From the NCBI GenBank assembly GCA_963726975.1, contig CAVSEK010000007.1, positions 185,347 through 249,346 on the forward strand: 64,000 nt of DNA. The letters are read 5' to 3'. The notes under the pieces are model-generated. The model saw only the letters and a program-made list of their open reading frames with translations, made no database searches and was not told where the DNA came from. Below, piece after piece: positions 54,400 to 63,424 of this stretch. The first letter of the stretch is position 1, and every line of letters begins with the position of its first letter. The stretch comes from CAVSEK01 sp963726975 (GTDB taxonomy: Bacteria > Actinomycetota > Actinomycetes > Mycobacteriales > SCTD01). Made by a program: the position numbers and the translations under genes.

Positions 54400-54472
54400 G
54401 TCCCCATCGTCCAGCGGCCCAGGACTCCACCCTTTCAAGGTGGCTACGCGGGTTCGAATCCCGTTGGGGGCA
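54400..54472 (+). tRNA. tRNA-Glu (anticodon TTC)
   Basis: Acceptor GTCCCCA/TGGGGGC, anticodon stem CCACC/GGTGG with loop CTTTCAA (TTC), T-arm GCGGGTTCGAATCCCGT, discriminator A. CCA is not encoded. Confidence 0.95.
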
Positions 54473-54495
54473 CGCACGTCAGCACGTCCGAGCTC

Positions 54496-54539
54496 CAGTC
54501 AGTCCAGCAGTCAGTCCAGCAGTCAGTCCAGCAGTCAGT
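54496..54539. repeat. 12-bp tandem repeat between tRNA-Glu and tRNA-Asp
   Basis: CAGTCAGTCCAG at 54496-54507, 54508-54519 and 54520-54531, plus a partial fourth copy to 54539. It lies in the 83-bp spacer between two tRNA genes and is less GC-rich than the surroundings. Confidence 0.9.
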
Positions 54540-54555
54540 ACGGTCTGGTCCGCCA

Positions 54556-54629
54556 GGCCCCGTAGCGCAGTTGGTTAGCGCGCCGCCCTGTCACGGCGGA
54601 GGTCGCGGGTTCGAGTCCCGTCGGGGTCG
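54556..54629 (+). tRNA. tRNA-Asp (anticodon GTC)
   Basis: Acceptor GGCCCCG/CGGGGTC, anticodon stem CCGCC/GGCGG with loop CTGTCAC (GTC), T-loop TTCGAGT, discriminator G. Confidence 0.95.
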
Positions 54630-54640
54630 CAGCACAGCAC

Positions 54641-54713
54641 GGTCAGGTAGCTCAGCTGGTAGAGCATGCGACTGAAAATCGCAGGGTCGGCGGTTCGATC
54701 CCGTCCCTGACCA
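54641..54713 (+). tRNA. tRNA-Phe (anticodon GAA)
   Basis: Acceptor GGTCAGG/CCTGACC, anticodon stem TGCGA/TCGCA with loop CTGAAAA (GAA), T-loop TTCGATC, discriminator A. It is 11 nt after tRNA-Asp. Confidence 0.95.
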
Positions 54714-54804
54714 CCTGCCTCGCGCGGCGTCCTGTGGACGCCGCTCGCCCTCCCGCACGGGTCTCGGTCAGGATGGCCCCGACCACGGACGAGGAGGAGG
54801 ACGC

Positions 54805-55425
54805 ATGGGCGTCTCGCTCACCAAGGGCGGCAACGTCTCGCTGACGCAGCAGTCTCCCGGGCTGACCGCGGTGACCGTGGGCCTCGGCTGGGACGCGCGC
54901 GGCACCGACGGCCAGGACCTCGACCTCGACGCCTCCGCGGTCCTGTGCGCCGGTGACGGCAAGGCCGTCTCCGACGCGCACTTCGTCTTCTTCAACCACC
55001 GCACCAGCCCGGACGGCGCGGTCGAGCACCGCGGCGACGACCTCATCGGCGAGGGCGACGGCGACGACGAGCAGCTCGACGTCGACCTCGGGCGGCTGGC
55101 CGCCGAGGTCGACAAGGTCGTCTTCCCGGTGTCGATCTACGACGCCGCGCGCCGCCGCCAGTCCTTCGGCCAGGTCCGCCACGCCTTCATCCGCGTGGTC
55201 GACCGGGCCGGGGGCGTCGAGCTCGCCCGCTACGACCTGGCCGAGGACGCCGTCCCGGAGACCGCCACCGAGACCGCCACCGAGACCGCCACCGAGACCG
55301 CCATGGTCTTCGGCGAGATCTACCGGCACGCGACGGAGTGGAAGTTCCGCGCCGTCGGGCAGGGCTACGCGGCCGGGCTGCACGGCATCGCGCAGGACTT
55401 CGGCATCGCGCAGGACCCGGCATGA
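54805..55425 (+). CDS. TerD-domain protein with repeat insertion
   Basis: 206 aa, a little longer than the usual 190-odd. ATG 54805 has GAGGAGGAGG upstream. TerD motifs are VSLTKGGNVSLTQQSPGLTA, VTVGLGWDARGTDGQDLDLD (Ca-binding acidic loop), VSDAHFVFFNHRTSPDGAVE and FGEIYRHATEWKFRAVGQGY. A TETATETATETA insertion of about 12 residues sits just before MVFGEIYRH. TerD-family proteins bind calcium and belong to stress and tellurium-resistance systems. It begins a rightward cluster of enzymes typical of these systems. Confidence 0.93.
   Translation: MGVSLTKGGNVSLTQQSPGLTAVTVGLGWDARGTDGQDLDLDASAVLCAGDGKAVSDAHFVFFNHRTSPDGAVEHRGDDLIGEGDGDDEQLDVDLGRLAAEVDKVVFPVSIYDAARRRQSFGQVRHAFIRVVDRAGGVELARYDLAEDAVPETATETATETATETAMVFGEIYRHATEWKFRAVGQGYAAGLHGIAQDFGIAQDPA
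55258..55303. repeat. 12-bp coding repeat inside terD, four copies
   Basis: GAGACCGCCACC at 55258-55269, 55270-55281 and 55282-55293, and a fourth, diverged copy to 55303. It encodes ETAT/ETAM before the conserved MVFGEIY segment. Length variation would stay in frame. Confidence 0.9.
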
Positions 55426-55463
55426 CCCAGGACCCCGGCATGACCCAGGACCCCGGCACCGGC
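55411..55463. repeat. 17-18-bp tandem repeat spanning the terD stop codon
   Basis: CAGGACCCGGCATGACC (55411-55427), CAGGACCCCGGCATGACC (55428-55445) and a third, partial copy. The TGA of the first copy is the real stop (55423-55425); later copies repeat TGA in other frames. Confidence 0.85.
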
Positions 55464-55568
55464 TGACCCGGCGCCGCCGCACCTCCCGATCACCCTCGGC
55501 ACGTCTGCCCGTCCCCGCACGTTCCCCGGGTCCACCAGGACCCGGACCCCTCGAGGAAGGCACGTCGC

Positions 55569-56255
55569 ATGGTCGACTACGTCAAGCGCCCCCCGCAGCC
55601 GCAGGGCCCCCAGCCCGGCTCCCCCGCCCCCGGCTCCCCCGTCTCGCTGAGCAAGGTCACGCTCACCAAGTCCGCGCCCTCGGTCAGCCTGGCCAAGGGC
55701 AGCGGCGCGAGCGGCCGGATGCGGGTCAACCTGGCGTGGAACGCGCGGCCGGCGAGCAGCGGCGGCGGCGGCTTCCTCAAGAAGCTCACCGGCGCCGGCA
55801 AGGGCATCGACCTCGACCTCGGCGCGCTCTTCGAGCTCGCGGACGGGCGCAAGGGCGTCGTGCAGGCGCTCGGCGGGTCCTTCGGCGCGATCGACGCCCC
55901 GCCGTACGTCCTGCTCGACGGCGACGACCGCACCGGCGGGGGCGGCGAGAACATGACCATCAACCTCGACCGGCTGTCCGAGATCAAGCGGGTCCTCGTC
56001 TTCGCCTTCATCTACGAGGGCGTCCCGGCCTGGGACCAGGCCGACGGCGTCGTCACGCTCTTCCCGCAGGGCGCGGCGCCCATCGAGGTGCGCCTCGACG
56101 AGTCGTCGGGCAGCCGGATGTGCGCGCTCGCGCTGCTGGAGAACCGCGGCGGGTCGCTGTCGGTCACCCGCGAGGTGAAGTACATCGACGGGGCGCAGGA
56201 CGCGCTGGACCGCGCCTACGGCTGGGGCATGGACTGGCGCCCCGGGCGCAAGTAG
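55569..56255 (+). CDS. TerD/TerA-type tellurium-resistance family protein
   Basis: 228 aa. After a Pro/Gly-rich N-terminus (KRPPQPQGPQPGSPAPGSP), the domain reads LSKVTLTKSAPSVSLAKGSG, MRVNLAWNARPASSGGGGFL, IDLDLGALFELADGRKGVVQ and LLDGDDRTGGGGENMTINLD, then KRVLVFAFIYEGVPAWDQAD. The acidic metal-binding loop is kept. It is more diverged than the first TerD, resembling TerA/TerF-type members. It is 143 bp downstream of the first and oriented with the PRTase operon. Confidence 0.88.
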   Translation: MVDYVKRPPQPQGPQPGSPAPGSPVSLSKVTLTKSAPSVSLAKGSGASGRMRVNLAWNARPASSGGGGFLKKLTGAGKGIDLDLGALFELADGRKGVVQALGGSFGAIDAPPYVLLDGDDRTGGGGENMTINLDRLSEIKRVLVFAFIYEGVPAWDQADGVVTLFPQGAAPIEVRLDESSGSRMCALALLENRGGSLSVTREVKYIDGAQDALDRAYGWGMDWRPGRK

Positions 56256-56284
56256 CCGACCGGCCCGGGCGCGGGGGACCGTCC

Positions 56285-57511
56285 GTGCAGCACTTCGCCT
56301 TCCTGCGGCGCCGACCAGCGCGAGGCCCTGTTCGCCGTCCCGCCGCAGCCCGTGCGGCGCGACGGCGACCGGGGCAGCCTGGCGCTCGCCCTGGGCGCCA
56401 CGCTCTACAGCCCCGGCACCCGTCGCGACCTGCCCGCCGACGCCCGGCGCGCGGCCGCGATCGGCACCACCAGCGCCGTGTGGTGCCTGGAGGACTCGGT
56501 CCCGCACGACGCGGTGGCCGCGGCGCAGGCCAACGTCGTCGCGGCGCTGCGCCGGGTGCGCGACCGCGACCGCCTGCCGCTGCTGTTCGTGCGGGTCCGC
56601 ACGCCCGGAGCAGGTCGTCTCCGTGGCCCGCGAGGCCGGGGACGCCGCCGCGCGGCTCACCGGCTTCGTCCTGCCCAAGTTCCGGCCCGGGCCGGAGGGC
56701 GAGGCCTGGCTGCAGGCCGTCGAGCAGGCCGGGGCGGTCAGCGGCCGCCGGCTGTACGCCATGCCGGTGCTCGAGCACGAGGACCTCGCCTGGACCGAGA
56801 GCCGCCAGGAGCACCTCGCCGGTGTGCGCCGGCTGCTCGACGCCGCCCGCGAGCGGGTGCTGGCGGTGCGGGTCGGCGGCACCGACCTGTGCGGCCTGTT
56901 CGGGCTGCGGCGCGACCGCGACACGACGATCTGGGACGTCGCCGTCGTCCGGGACGTGCTCGCCGACGTCCTCAACACCTTCGCCCGGCGCGGCGACTAC
57001 GTCGTCAGCGGCCCGGTCTGGGAGCACTTCAGCGGCAACGACCGGCTGTTCAAGAGCCAGCTGCGCCAGACGCCGTTCGAGAACTCCTCGTCGCCTGCGG
57101 CTGCACCGCCAGCTGGTCCGCGACGACGTCGACGAGCTGCTGCGCGAGATCAGCCTCGACCGGGCCAACGGCTTCTCCGGCAAGACGGTCATCCACCCGA
57201 CCCACGTCTCGGTCGTCAACGCGATGCTCGCGGTGACCCGCGAGGAGTACGACGACGCGCTCGTCGTGCTCGCCGGTCGCGGCTCCGGCGGCGTGGTCCG
57301 CTCGCCCTCCGGCGGCAAGATGAACGAGCTGGGCCCGCACGCGCTGTGGGCCGAGCAGGTCGCCGCCCGCGCCGGCGTCTACGGCGTGCTGGCCGAGCCC
57401 GACGGCGTGGTGGCGCTGCTCGACGCCGGCTGGCGGGTCGCCTCGCAGGCCTACGGCGTGCGGGGGGCGCGCGGCGGGCTGCCCGCCCAGCCGGTGCCCG
57501 CCGCGTGGTGA
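56285..57511 (+). pseudogene. HpcH/HpaI aldolase / CitE-like lyase, frameshifted three times
   Basis: The order of fragments is VQHFAFLRR (from GTG 56285); then, after a shift near 56310, GSLALALGATLYSPGTRRDL and TTSAVWCLEDSVPHDAVAAA; after about 56605, AARLTGFVLPKFRPGPEGEA, YAMPVLEHEDLAWTESRQEH and VRVGGTDLCGLFGLRRDRDT; and after about 57095, RDDVDELLREISLDRANGFS and GKTVIHPTHVSVVNAMLAVT. This is a complete CitE-like TIM barrel of about 408 aa if repaired. Ter clusters often encode such a lyase. It is coupled to the next gene (GTGA). Confidence 0.8.
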
Positions 57512-58716
57512 CGGCGCCGCCGCTGCCGGACCTGCGCTCGGTCGTCGAGGCCGGGCTGGGCGTGTCGTGGCAGGTCGAGCACGACGTGTACGGCGGCGGC
57601 GTCGACGCGCTGGCCGGGCTCGCCCTGCGCGACAACCCCCGCCGGGCGCAGCTCGTCGTCAGCCGGGTGCTCGGCAAGCACCTGCCGGTGGCGCCGTCGC
57701 TCGCGCGGGAGGCCGCCGAGGCGCTCGCCGCGCAGGTGCTCTCCCTCGTCCCCGGCCTGGCCGACCCGCTGGTGCTCGGCTGCTGCGAGACCGCCACGGC
57801 GCTCGGCGGGACCGTCGCCGAGGCCCTGCCCGGCGCGCTGGCCCTCGCCACGACCCGCCGCCCCGAGCCGGGCCTGCCCGTGGTCGCCGGGTTCGACGAG
57901 GAGCACTCGCACGCCGTCGCCCACGCGCTGCAGCTGCGCGACCCGGCACCGCTGTGCGACCCGCAGCGCCCGGTCGTCCTCGTCGACGACGAGCTGTCGA
58001 CCGGCACGACCGCGCTCAACACCGTCGCGGCGCTGCACGCGCTGGCGCCCCGCGAGCGGTGGGTCGTCGCCACCCTGCTCGACCTGCGGCCGGCGCCGGA
58101 GCGCGAGGTGTTCGCCGCCCGGGCCGCCGCGCTGGGCGTGCGGGTCGACGTCGTCGCGCTGCTGTCCGGCGCGCTGGCGCTCCCGCCCGACCTCGCCGAC
58201 CGGGCAGCCGCCCTCCGCGCCCGGCTCGAGGCCGTCCCCGTGGCGCCGGCGCCGGCGGGCGGCGGGCGGGTGCGGGCCGTCCCCGCGGGCTGGCCCTCCG
58301 CGGTCCCGCGCGACGCCCGCACCGGCGCCGACCCCGCCGCGCTCGCCGCGCCCGTCGCAGCGCTCGCCGACCGGCTCGCGCCCCGGCTGTCCGGCGGCCC
58401 GGTGCTCGTGCTGGGCACCGAGGAGCTCATGTGGCTGCCGCTGCGGCTGGCGGCCGCGCTGCCCGGCGAGGTCGTCTACCAGTCGACGACCCGCAGCCCG
58501 GTGCTGGCCGCCGACCTGCCCGGCTACGCGGTGCGCCGCGCGGTCCGCTTCCCCGCCCCCGACGAGCCCGGCCGCGCCTCGCGGCTGCACGGGCTGCCGG
58601 ACGCGCCGTACGCCGACGTGGTGGTCGTCGTCGACACGCCCGCGGAGGCGGCCGGCCCGCTGGCCGAGGCGCTGCGGCCGTGGGCGTCCGAGCAGGTGCT
58701 GGTCGTGTCCCTGTGA
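57508..58716 (+). CDS. Phosphoribosyltransferase with C-terminal TRSP domain (Ter cluster)
   Basis: 402 aa. The N-terminal half is an orotate-PRTase-like fold: LGVSWQVEHDVYGGGVDALA, VLGCCETATALGGTVAEALP, EEHSHAVAHALQL and the PRPP loop RPVVLVDDELSTGTTALNT (about 150-170). The C-terminal half includes VLVLGTEELMWLPLRLAAAL and YQSTTRSPVLAADLPGY, the Thr-Arg-Ser-Pro motif that names the TRSP domain. This two-domain PRTase is a marker of Ter-linked biosynthetic operons proposed to make a nucleoside-like metabolite. It overlaps both neighbours by 4 bp. Confidence 0.92.
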   Translation: MTAPPLPDLRSVVEAGLGVSWQVEHDVYGGGVDALAGLALRDNPRRAQLVVSRVLGKHLPVAPSLAREAAEALAAQVLSLVPGLADPLVLGCCETATALGGTVAEALPGALALATTRRPEPGLPVVAGFDEEHSHAVAHALQLRDPAPLCDPQRPVVLVDDELSTGTTALNTVAALHALAPRERWVVATLLDLRPAPEREVFAARAAALGVRVDVVALLSGALALPPDLADRAAALRARLEAVPVAPAPAGGGRVRAVPAGWPSAVPRDARTGADPAALAAPVAALADRLAPRLSGGPVLVLGTEELMWLPLRLAAALPGEVVYQSTTRSPVLAADLPGYAVRRAVRFPAPDEPGRASRLHGLPDAPYADVVVVVDTPAEAAGPLAEALRPWASEQVLVVSL

Positions 58717-59833
58717 CCGGGTCGGTGCGGACGGGCCCGCGGCCGGCGCCGCCGGGCTTCTCCTCGTACGACCCGGCCGAGTGCACCTGGCTGCTCACCG
58801 ACCTGTCCGGGGTGGCGCTGGAGGTGCCGACCGAGGACCGCGAGGAGCTCATCCAGGGCGGGCGGCACTACGCCGAGATGCTGCCGGTCGAGTACCAGCC
58901 CGACGAGGCGTACGCGGCGCTGTTCGCGCGGTCGCTGGCGTCCTCCGCCGCGCGGGTCGCGCACGCCGTGGGGCTCGTCGGCGACCTCGTGCTCGCCGAG
59001 GCCCGGGCGCGGGGCGTCGAGCCGGTGCTCGTCTCGCTGGCCCGCGCCGGCACCCCGGTCGGCATCCTGCTGCGCCGCTGGCTGGCCCGGGTGCACGGCG
59101 TGGACGCGCCGCACTACGCCGTGTCGATCGTCCGCGGCCGCGGGATCGACGACGAGGCGGTGCGCTGGGTGCTCGCCCGCCACCCCGCGCCGGCGGTGCG
59201 GTTCGTCGACGGCTGGACCGGCAAGGGCGCGATCGCCCGGGAGCTGGCGGCGGCGGTCGCGCCGTACGCCGGGCTCGACGCGCGGCTGGCCGTGCTCGCC
59301 GACCCGGGCTCGTGCACCGACCTGTTCGGCACCCGCGACGACTTCCTCGTGCCCTCCGCGTGCCTGAACTCGACGGTGTCCGGGCTGGTCTCGCGCACCG
59401 TGCTGCGGGACGACCTCATCGGGCCGGGGATGTTCCACGGCGCGAAGCCCTACCCCGAGCTCGCGCCGGTCGACGTGTCGCACGTCTTCCTCGACGCGGT
59501 GACCGACCGCTTCGCCGAGGTCGCCGGGCAGGTGGCGGCCGAGGGCCGGCGCACCGGGCCGCCGACCGCACCCCGACCTGGTCGGGCTGGGCCGCGGTCG
59601 AGGCGATCGCCGCCGAGCTCGGCATCACCGACCTGCACCTGGTCAAGCCCGGGGTCGGCGAGACGACCCGGGTGCTGCTGCGCCGGGTGCCCTGGCAGGT
59701 GCTCGTGCGCCCCGACCGCGCCGCCGACCTCGAGCACGTCCGGCTGCTCGCCGCGGCCCGCGGCGTGCCGCTCGTCGAGCGCCCCGACCTGCCGTACTCC
59801 TGCGTCGGGCTGATCCGGCCGGTGGGCCGGTGA
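58713..59833 (+). CDS. StiP-family protein (PRTase-like/cysteine-protease domain plus PELOTA RNA-binding domain), one frameshift
   Basis: About 373 aa if repaired. The N-terminal part reads SSYDPAECTWLLTDLSGVAL, RHYAEMLPVEYQPDEAYAAL, PVLVSLARAGTPVGILLRRW and AVRFVDGWTGKGAIARELAA, then LADPGSCTDLFGTRDDFLVP and PSACLNSTVSGLVSRTVL. A one-base shift near 59570 precedes AAVEAIAAELGITDLHLVKP and GVGETTRVLLRRVPWQVLVR, the PELOTA RNA-binding end. This matches the StiP N-domain plus PELOTA_1 pairing found in Ter operons. It is coupled to neighbours by GTGA overlaps. Confidence 0.88.
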
Positions 59834-60644
59834 GCGCGCTCGTCGCCGTCGACCTCGACCAGACCGTCGTCTACAGCCGCCGCAGCGCCGGCGACGCCGG
59901 GCCCAGCGTCGTGGTCGAGGTGCTCGACGGTGCACCGCTGTCGTCCATGACGGTCGGCGCCGTCGCGGCGTACCGCGCCCTGGCCGCCCGGCACGCGGTC
60001 GTCCCGGTGACGACCCGCACGACCGAGCAGTACGCCCGGATCGCCCTGCCGGCCCCGGCGCCGTACGCGCTGTGCGCCAACGGCGCGGTCCTGCTCGTCG
60101 ACGGCGCCCCCGACACCGCGTGGACCGGCTGGGTCGACGGGGTGTGCGCCGCCGCGGCCCCGCTGCGCGAGGTCGAGGCCCGGCTGCGGGCGGTGCAGGA
60201 CGCGCCGTGGGTCCGCACGGTCCGCACCGCGCAGGACCGGTTCGCCTACCTCGTCGCCACCTCGCGGGAGGCGCTGCCGGCCGGCTGGGTCGACGGCCTG
60301 GCCGGCGCGCTCGCCCCGCGGGCTGGGGGGTGTCGCTGCAGGGGCGCAAGGTCTACGCCGTGCCCGCCGGGCTGAGCAAGGCCGCCGCCGTGCAGCGGCT
60401 CGCCGACCGGCTCGGCAGCCGGGTGCTGCTCGCCGCCGGCGACAGCCTGCTCGACCGCGGCCTGCTCGAGCTCGTCCTCGCCGCCGGCGGCGCCGCGGTG
60501 CGCCCCGCCCACGGCGAGCTGCACGACCTGGGGTGGACCGGCTGCCACGTCACGGTCGCCGCCGGGGCGCACGCCGGGGAGGAGCTGCTCGGCTGGCTCG
60601 GCGAGCGGGCCGACGCTCTCGTCGGGGCGCTCAGCCCGCGTTGA
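59830..60644 (+). CDS. HAD superfamily hydrolase (Ter cluster), one frameshift
   Basis: About 271 aa if repaired. Motif I is LVAVDLDQTVVYSRRSA (DLDQT), motif II VPVTTRTTEQY, the conserved Lys lies in GLSKAAAVQRLA, and motif III/IV is VLLAAGDSLLDRGLLELV (GDS-D). PYALCANGAVLLVDG is typical of Cof/sucrose-phosphate-phosphatase-like C2 HADs. The frame shifts once near 60320. It probably dephosphorylates the product of the PRTase step. It converges with a small leftward gene, overlapping by 14 bp. Confidence 0.87.
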
Positions 60645-60912
60645 CGACGACGATGCCGAGCACGATCGTGCCGGTGCCGAGCACGAGCGCCCCGATCGCG
60701 GTGCCGCGCTCGGAGTCGGTCACCGCCCGCTGCAGGCTGACGAAGGCCAGGACGGTCGCGACGATGCCCAGGCTCAGCACGACCCCCCGGGGGCCGAAGA
60801 CGTAGGTCAGGCCGATGAACAGCGCCAGCGCGGCGAGCACGAGGCTCGCCAGCACGGTGCCGCGGCTGACCTCCTTGTCCTCCTCGGGGTCGTCCTGCCC
60901 GGGCACGCTCAT
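60631..60912 (-). CDS. Small two- to three-helix membrane protein
   Basis: 93 aa. An acidic N-terminus (VPGQDDPEEDKEVSRGT) is followed by VLASLVLAALALFIGLTYVF, VVLSLGIVATVLAFVSLQRA and AIGALVLGTGTIVLGIVVVN. No family recognised. It lies 19 bp downstream of the AIM24 gene on the same strand, so they are probably co-transcribed. Confidence 0.72.
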   Translation of the reverse strand: MSVPGQDDPEEDKEVSRGTVLASLVLAALALFIGLTYVFGPRGVVLSLGIVATVLAFVSLQRAVTDSERGTAIGALVLGTGTIVLGIVVVNAG

Positions 60913-60931
60913 GCCGGTCAGGGTGCCACGC

Positions 60932-61747
60932 TCAGTCGGCCGAGCCGCTGAAGATCCCGCCGAGCCCCGCGCCGGTCTTCTTGTCGCCCGCGCCGGCGTT
61001 CTTCTGCAGCGCCTTGGCCAGCGCGTCGATCGTCATGGACTGCAGGATCACCCGCCCGTCGCCGCGCAGCGTCGCCTGCGACAGCCCCTCGCCGCCGAAG
61101 ACCGCGTTCATGATCCCCTGGCGGTTGAGCCCGCCGATCCGCTCCACCGAGTACTGGATCTTGTCGCCCTCGAAGGCGACGATGCAGCCGGTGTCGACGT
61201 ACAGCACCCCGCCGTACTCCGCGGGGTTGATGTCGATGAAGTTGCCGGCGCCGGCGATGAACAGCGTGCCGCCGCGCTCGGAGGTGAACTTCTCCAGCAC
61301 GAACCCCTCGCCGCCGGAGAAGCCGGTGCGCAGGCCCGAGAAGGCCACGTCGAAGCGCACCGTGCCCTCGGCGCCGACGAAGGCGTCCTTCTCGGCCATC
61401 CACGTCTCGCCCGGCCGCACCTCGATCGCGCGCATCTCGCCCGGCAGCACCCCGGCGAGCGCGACGAGGCCGTCGCCGCCGCGGGTCGTGAAGTGCTGGA
61501 ACGCGAAGGACTCGCCGGCCGCCATCCGCTTGCCGGCCTCGACCGCGCCGCGCAGCAGCCCGCCGAAGCCGCCCTGCTGGCCGCCCGGCCCGCCCTGCTG
61601 GGACGTCGGCTGCGACAGCTTGGTCTCCATCGTCACGTCACCGGAGCGGAAGAGGAACTTGCCGGCCTCGGCGAACAGCACCTGGTCGGGCCGCAGGGTG
61701 CACACCACCATCTGCATGGCGTTGCCGACGATCGTGTGGTCGAGCAC
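60932..61747 (-). CDS. AIM24 family protein
   Basis: 271 aa from GTG 61747, with AGGAGG 5 nt upstream. It shows LDHTIVGNAMQMVVCTLRPD, QVLFAEAGKFLFRSGDVTME, GESFAFQHFTTRGGDGLVAL and GDGRVILQSMTIDALAKALQ, the AIM24/TIGR00266 beta-sandwich pattern. A QQGGPGGQQGGFGGLL low-complexity loop is inserted near residue 50. AIM24-like proteins are frequently encoded beside TerD genes; their biochemical role is unclear. It is divergent from the next gene. Confidence 0.9.
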   Translation of the reverse strand: MLDHTIVGNAMQMVVCTLRPDQVLFAEAGKFLFRSGDVTMETKLSQPTSQQGGPGGQQGGFGGLLRGAVEAGKRMAAGESFAFQHFTTRGGDGLVALAGVLPGEMRAIEVRPGETWMAEKDAFVGAEGTVRFDVAFSGLRTGFSGGEGFVLEKFTSERGGTLFIAGAGNFIDINPAEYGGVLYVDTGCIVAFEGDKIQYSVERIGGLNRQGIMNAVFGGEGLSQATLRGDGRVILQSMTIDALAKALQKNAGAGDKKTGAGLGGIFSGSAD

Positions 61748-61838
61748 GGGGTCCTCCTGGAGGGCGGGTCGGTCACGGCCAGGATCGCACCCGGACCTGG
61801 GGGTCCGCCGCGGGCGAGCGGCCAGGCAGACTCGGCGG

Positions 61839-62318
61839 GTGACCGTGACGCTCGTGCCGCGCACCCGCGCCGACGGCTTCCGGCTCAACAACCTGCAGAT
61901 CGCGCTGGTCGCGGGCGCCCTGCTGGCCGTGGAGGCGCCCGACCGCGACCTGCTGGCGCCCCGGGCGTACGTGCCGTCGCAGGTCTGCACGGCCTGGTCG
62001 GACCGGCTGTTCCCCGCCCTGTCGGACCTCGTGCTCGTCGAGCTGTGGGACCCGCGGCGCGCGCAGCTGCGGCCACGGGCCGTGCTGCGGGCCAGCACCA
62101 GGGGCAGGGACGGGGACAGGGGCAGGGGCGGGGGCGGGGACAGGGTCAGCCTGGAGCGAGGGCACCGGCGGCGGCCGCAGACCGCTCCCGACCCGTGGGC
62201 AGCCCTGCCGGTGCTGCACGAGCGCACCGGGGTGATGGAGACGCCGTTCGGGCCGCTGCTGCTGTCGCTGGCGAGCTGGCTGGGGACCTGCGGCGGTTGC
62301 ACCGTCGACCCGGGCTGA
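61839..62318 (+). CDS. Uncharacterised protein, paralogue of the 63421-63913 product
   Basis: 159 aa from GTG 61839, preceded by CAGACT with 6 nt between. It reads GFRLNNLQIALVAGALLAVE, APDRDLLAPRAYVPSQVCTA, DRLFPALSDLVLVELWDPRR and ALPVLHERTGVMETPFGPLL. A purine-rich GGGGAC/GGGGC tract (about 62098-62150) encodes an Arg/Gly/Asp-rich linker of low complexity. I do not recognise a family. By eye it aligns with the other small protein flanking the DUF475 gene (AYVPS versus GYVPS, and RLFxxLxxLVxV). It converges on DUF475, 23 bp apart. Confidence 0.65.
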   Translation: MTVTLVPRTRADGFRLNNLQIALVAGALLAVEAPDRDLLAPRAYVPSQVCTAWSDRLFPALSDLVLVELWDPRRAQLRPRAVLRASTRGRDGDRGRGGGGDRVSLERGHRRRPQTAPDPWAALPVLHERTGVMETPFGPLLLSLASWLGTCGGCTVDPG

Positions 62319-62341
62319 CCCCGGTCGAGGGCTGGCCGGGG

Positions 62342-63424
62342 CTACTGGCGGGCGCGCTCCACGACCTCGGCGGCGTCGTCGTCGACCGAGACCCGGCGCC
62401 GCTCGCGCAGGCTGCTGAGCAGCGCGGCGAGGATGAAGCCGACCCCGGTGAGCCCGGTGACGACCTCGGGCACGTTCACGTCGACCTCGAGCAGCATGAT
62501 CACCGCGAGCAGCCCGATCGCCCAGTGCGCGCCGTGCTCGAGGAAGACGTACTCCGACAGCGTGCCGGCGCGCACCAGGTAGATGGTCAGCGAGCGGATC
62601 CAGAACGCGCCGATCCCCAGGCCCAGGGCGATGACGAGCACCTCGTTGGAGATCGCGAACGCGCCGATGACCCCGTCGAAGGAGAACGACGCGTCGAGGA
62701 TCTCCAGGTAGATGAAGGAGAAGACGCCCGCCTTGAAGACGGCCCCGGTCATCCCGCCGCCGGCCTGCGCCGCGGTGTCGTGCTCCTCGCGCGCCTCCAT
62801 CGACGCCTCGAAGAGCCCGTCGAGCCCGTTGACGAGCAGGTACGTCACCAGGCCCGCCATCCCGGCGACGAGCACGCGGACGTGCTCCTCCTCGGGCGAG
62901 ACGGCGTACATGAGGAAGATGCCGCCCAGCGCCACGACCACGGACAGCTGGTCGAGCTTGCCGATCTTCTGCAGCGCCTTCTCGACGGGCCGCAGCCACA
63001 GGACGTCGCGCTCGCCGTCGAACATGAAGTCCAGGAAGATCATGAGCAGGAAGGTGCCGCCGAAGGCGTAGATCGCCGACTCGGCCGTCGCGAGCTCCTC
63101 GCCGTAGCGGGTCGCGTCGTTGAGCGCGAGGTCGACGACCGCGCCGAGGGACTCGCCCGTGGTCACCGAGACGATGAGGATCGGCAGCAGCAGGCGCATG
63201 CCGAAGACGGCGATGAGGATGCCGACGGTGAGGAAGAGCTTCTGCCACACCGGCGCCATGCGGTTGAGCACCTTGGCGTTGACCACCGCGTTGTCGAAGG
63301 ACAGCGAGATCTCGAGGACGCCGAGGACGAGCACCGTGAGCATGGTCGCGGGCCCGCCGACGCCCAGCGCCAGCCCCAGGGCGAGGACGGACAGGCCGAT
63401 CGCCCAGCCGAACGTGCGGATCAT
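62342..63424 (-). CDS. DUF475 (TerC-like) integral membrane protein
   Basis: 360 aa, the normal DUF475 size. It has about nine hydrophobic segments. TerC-type motifs are VLGVLEISLSFDNAVVNAKV (Glu/Asp/Asn in the membrane), RMAPVWQKLFLTVGILIAVF and LEILDASFSFDGVIGAFAIS (a second SFD motif). TerC-family proteins pair with TerD-type proteins and are linked to metal export, such as manganese, in other bacteria. Its ATG overlaps the preceding gene's TGA, so the small upstream protein is co-translated. Confidence 0.93.
   Translation of the reverse strand: MIRTFGWAIGLSVLALGLALGVGGPATMLTVLVLGVLEISLSFDNAVVNAKVLNRMAPVWQKLFLTVGILIAVFGMRLLLPILIVSVTTGESLGAVVDLALNDATRYGEELATAESAIYAFGGTFLLMIFLDFMFDGERDVLWLRPVEKALQKIGKLDQLSVVVALGGIFLMYAVSPEEEHVRVLVAGMAGLVTYLLVNGLDGLFEASMEAREEHDTAAQAGGGMTGAVFKAGVFSFIYLEILDASFSFDGVIGAFAISNEVLVIALGLGIGAFWIRSLTIYLVRAGTLSEYVFLEHGAHWAIGLLAVIMLLEVDVNVPEVVTGLTGVGFILAALLSSLRERRRVSVDDDAAEVVERARQ

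Noticed and set aside
54496..54539. Possible CRISPR array (CAGTCAGTCCAG repeats, and other tandem tracts)
   Set aside because: Units are contiguous and 11-29 bp long with no unique spacers, and no cas genes are present.
54400..54713. tRNA array as a genomic-island attachment site
   Set aside because: No integrase gene and no direct repeat of a tRNA 3' end is visible downstream within the window.
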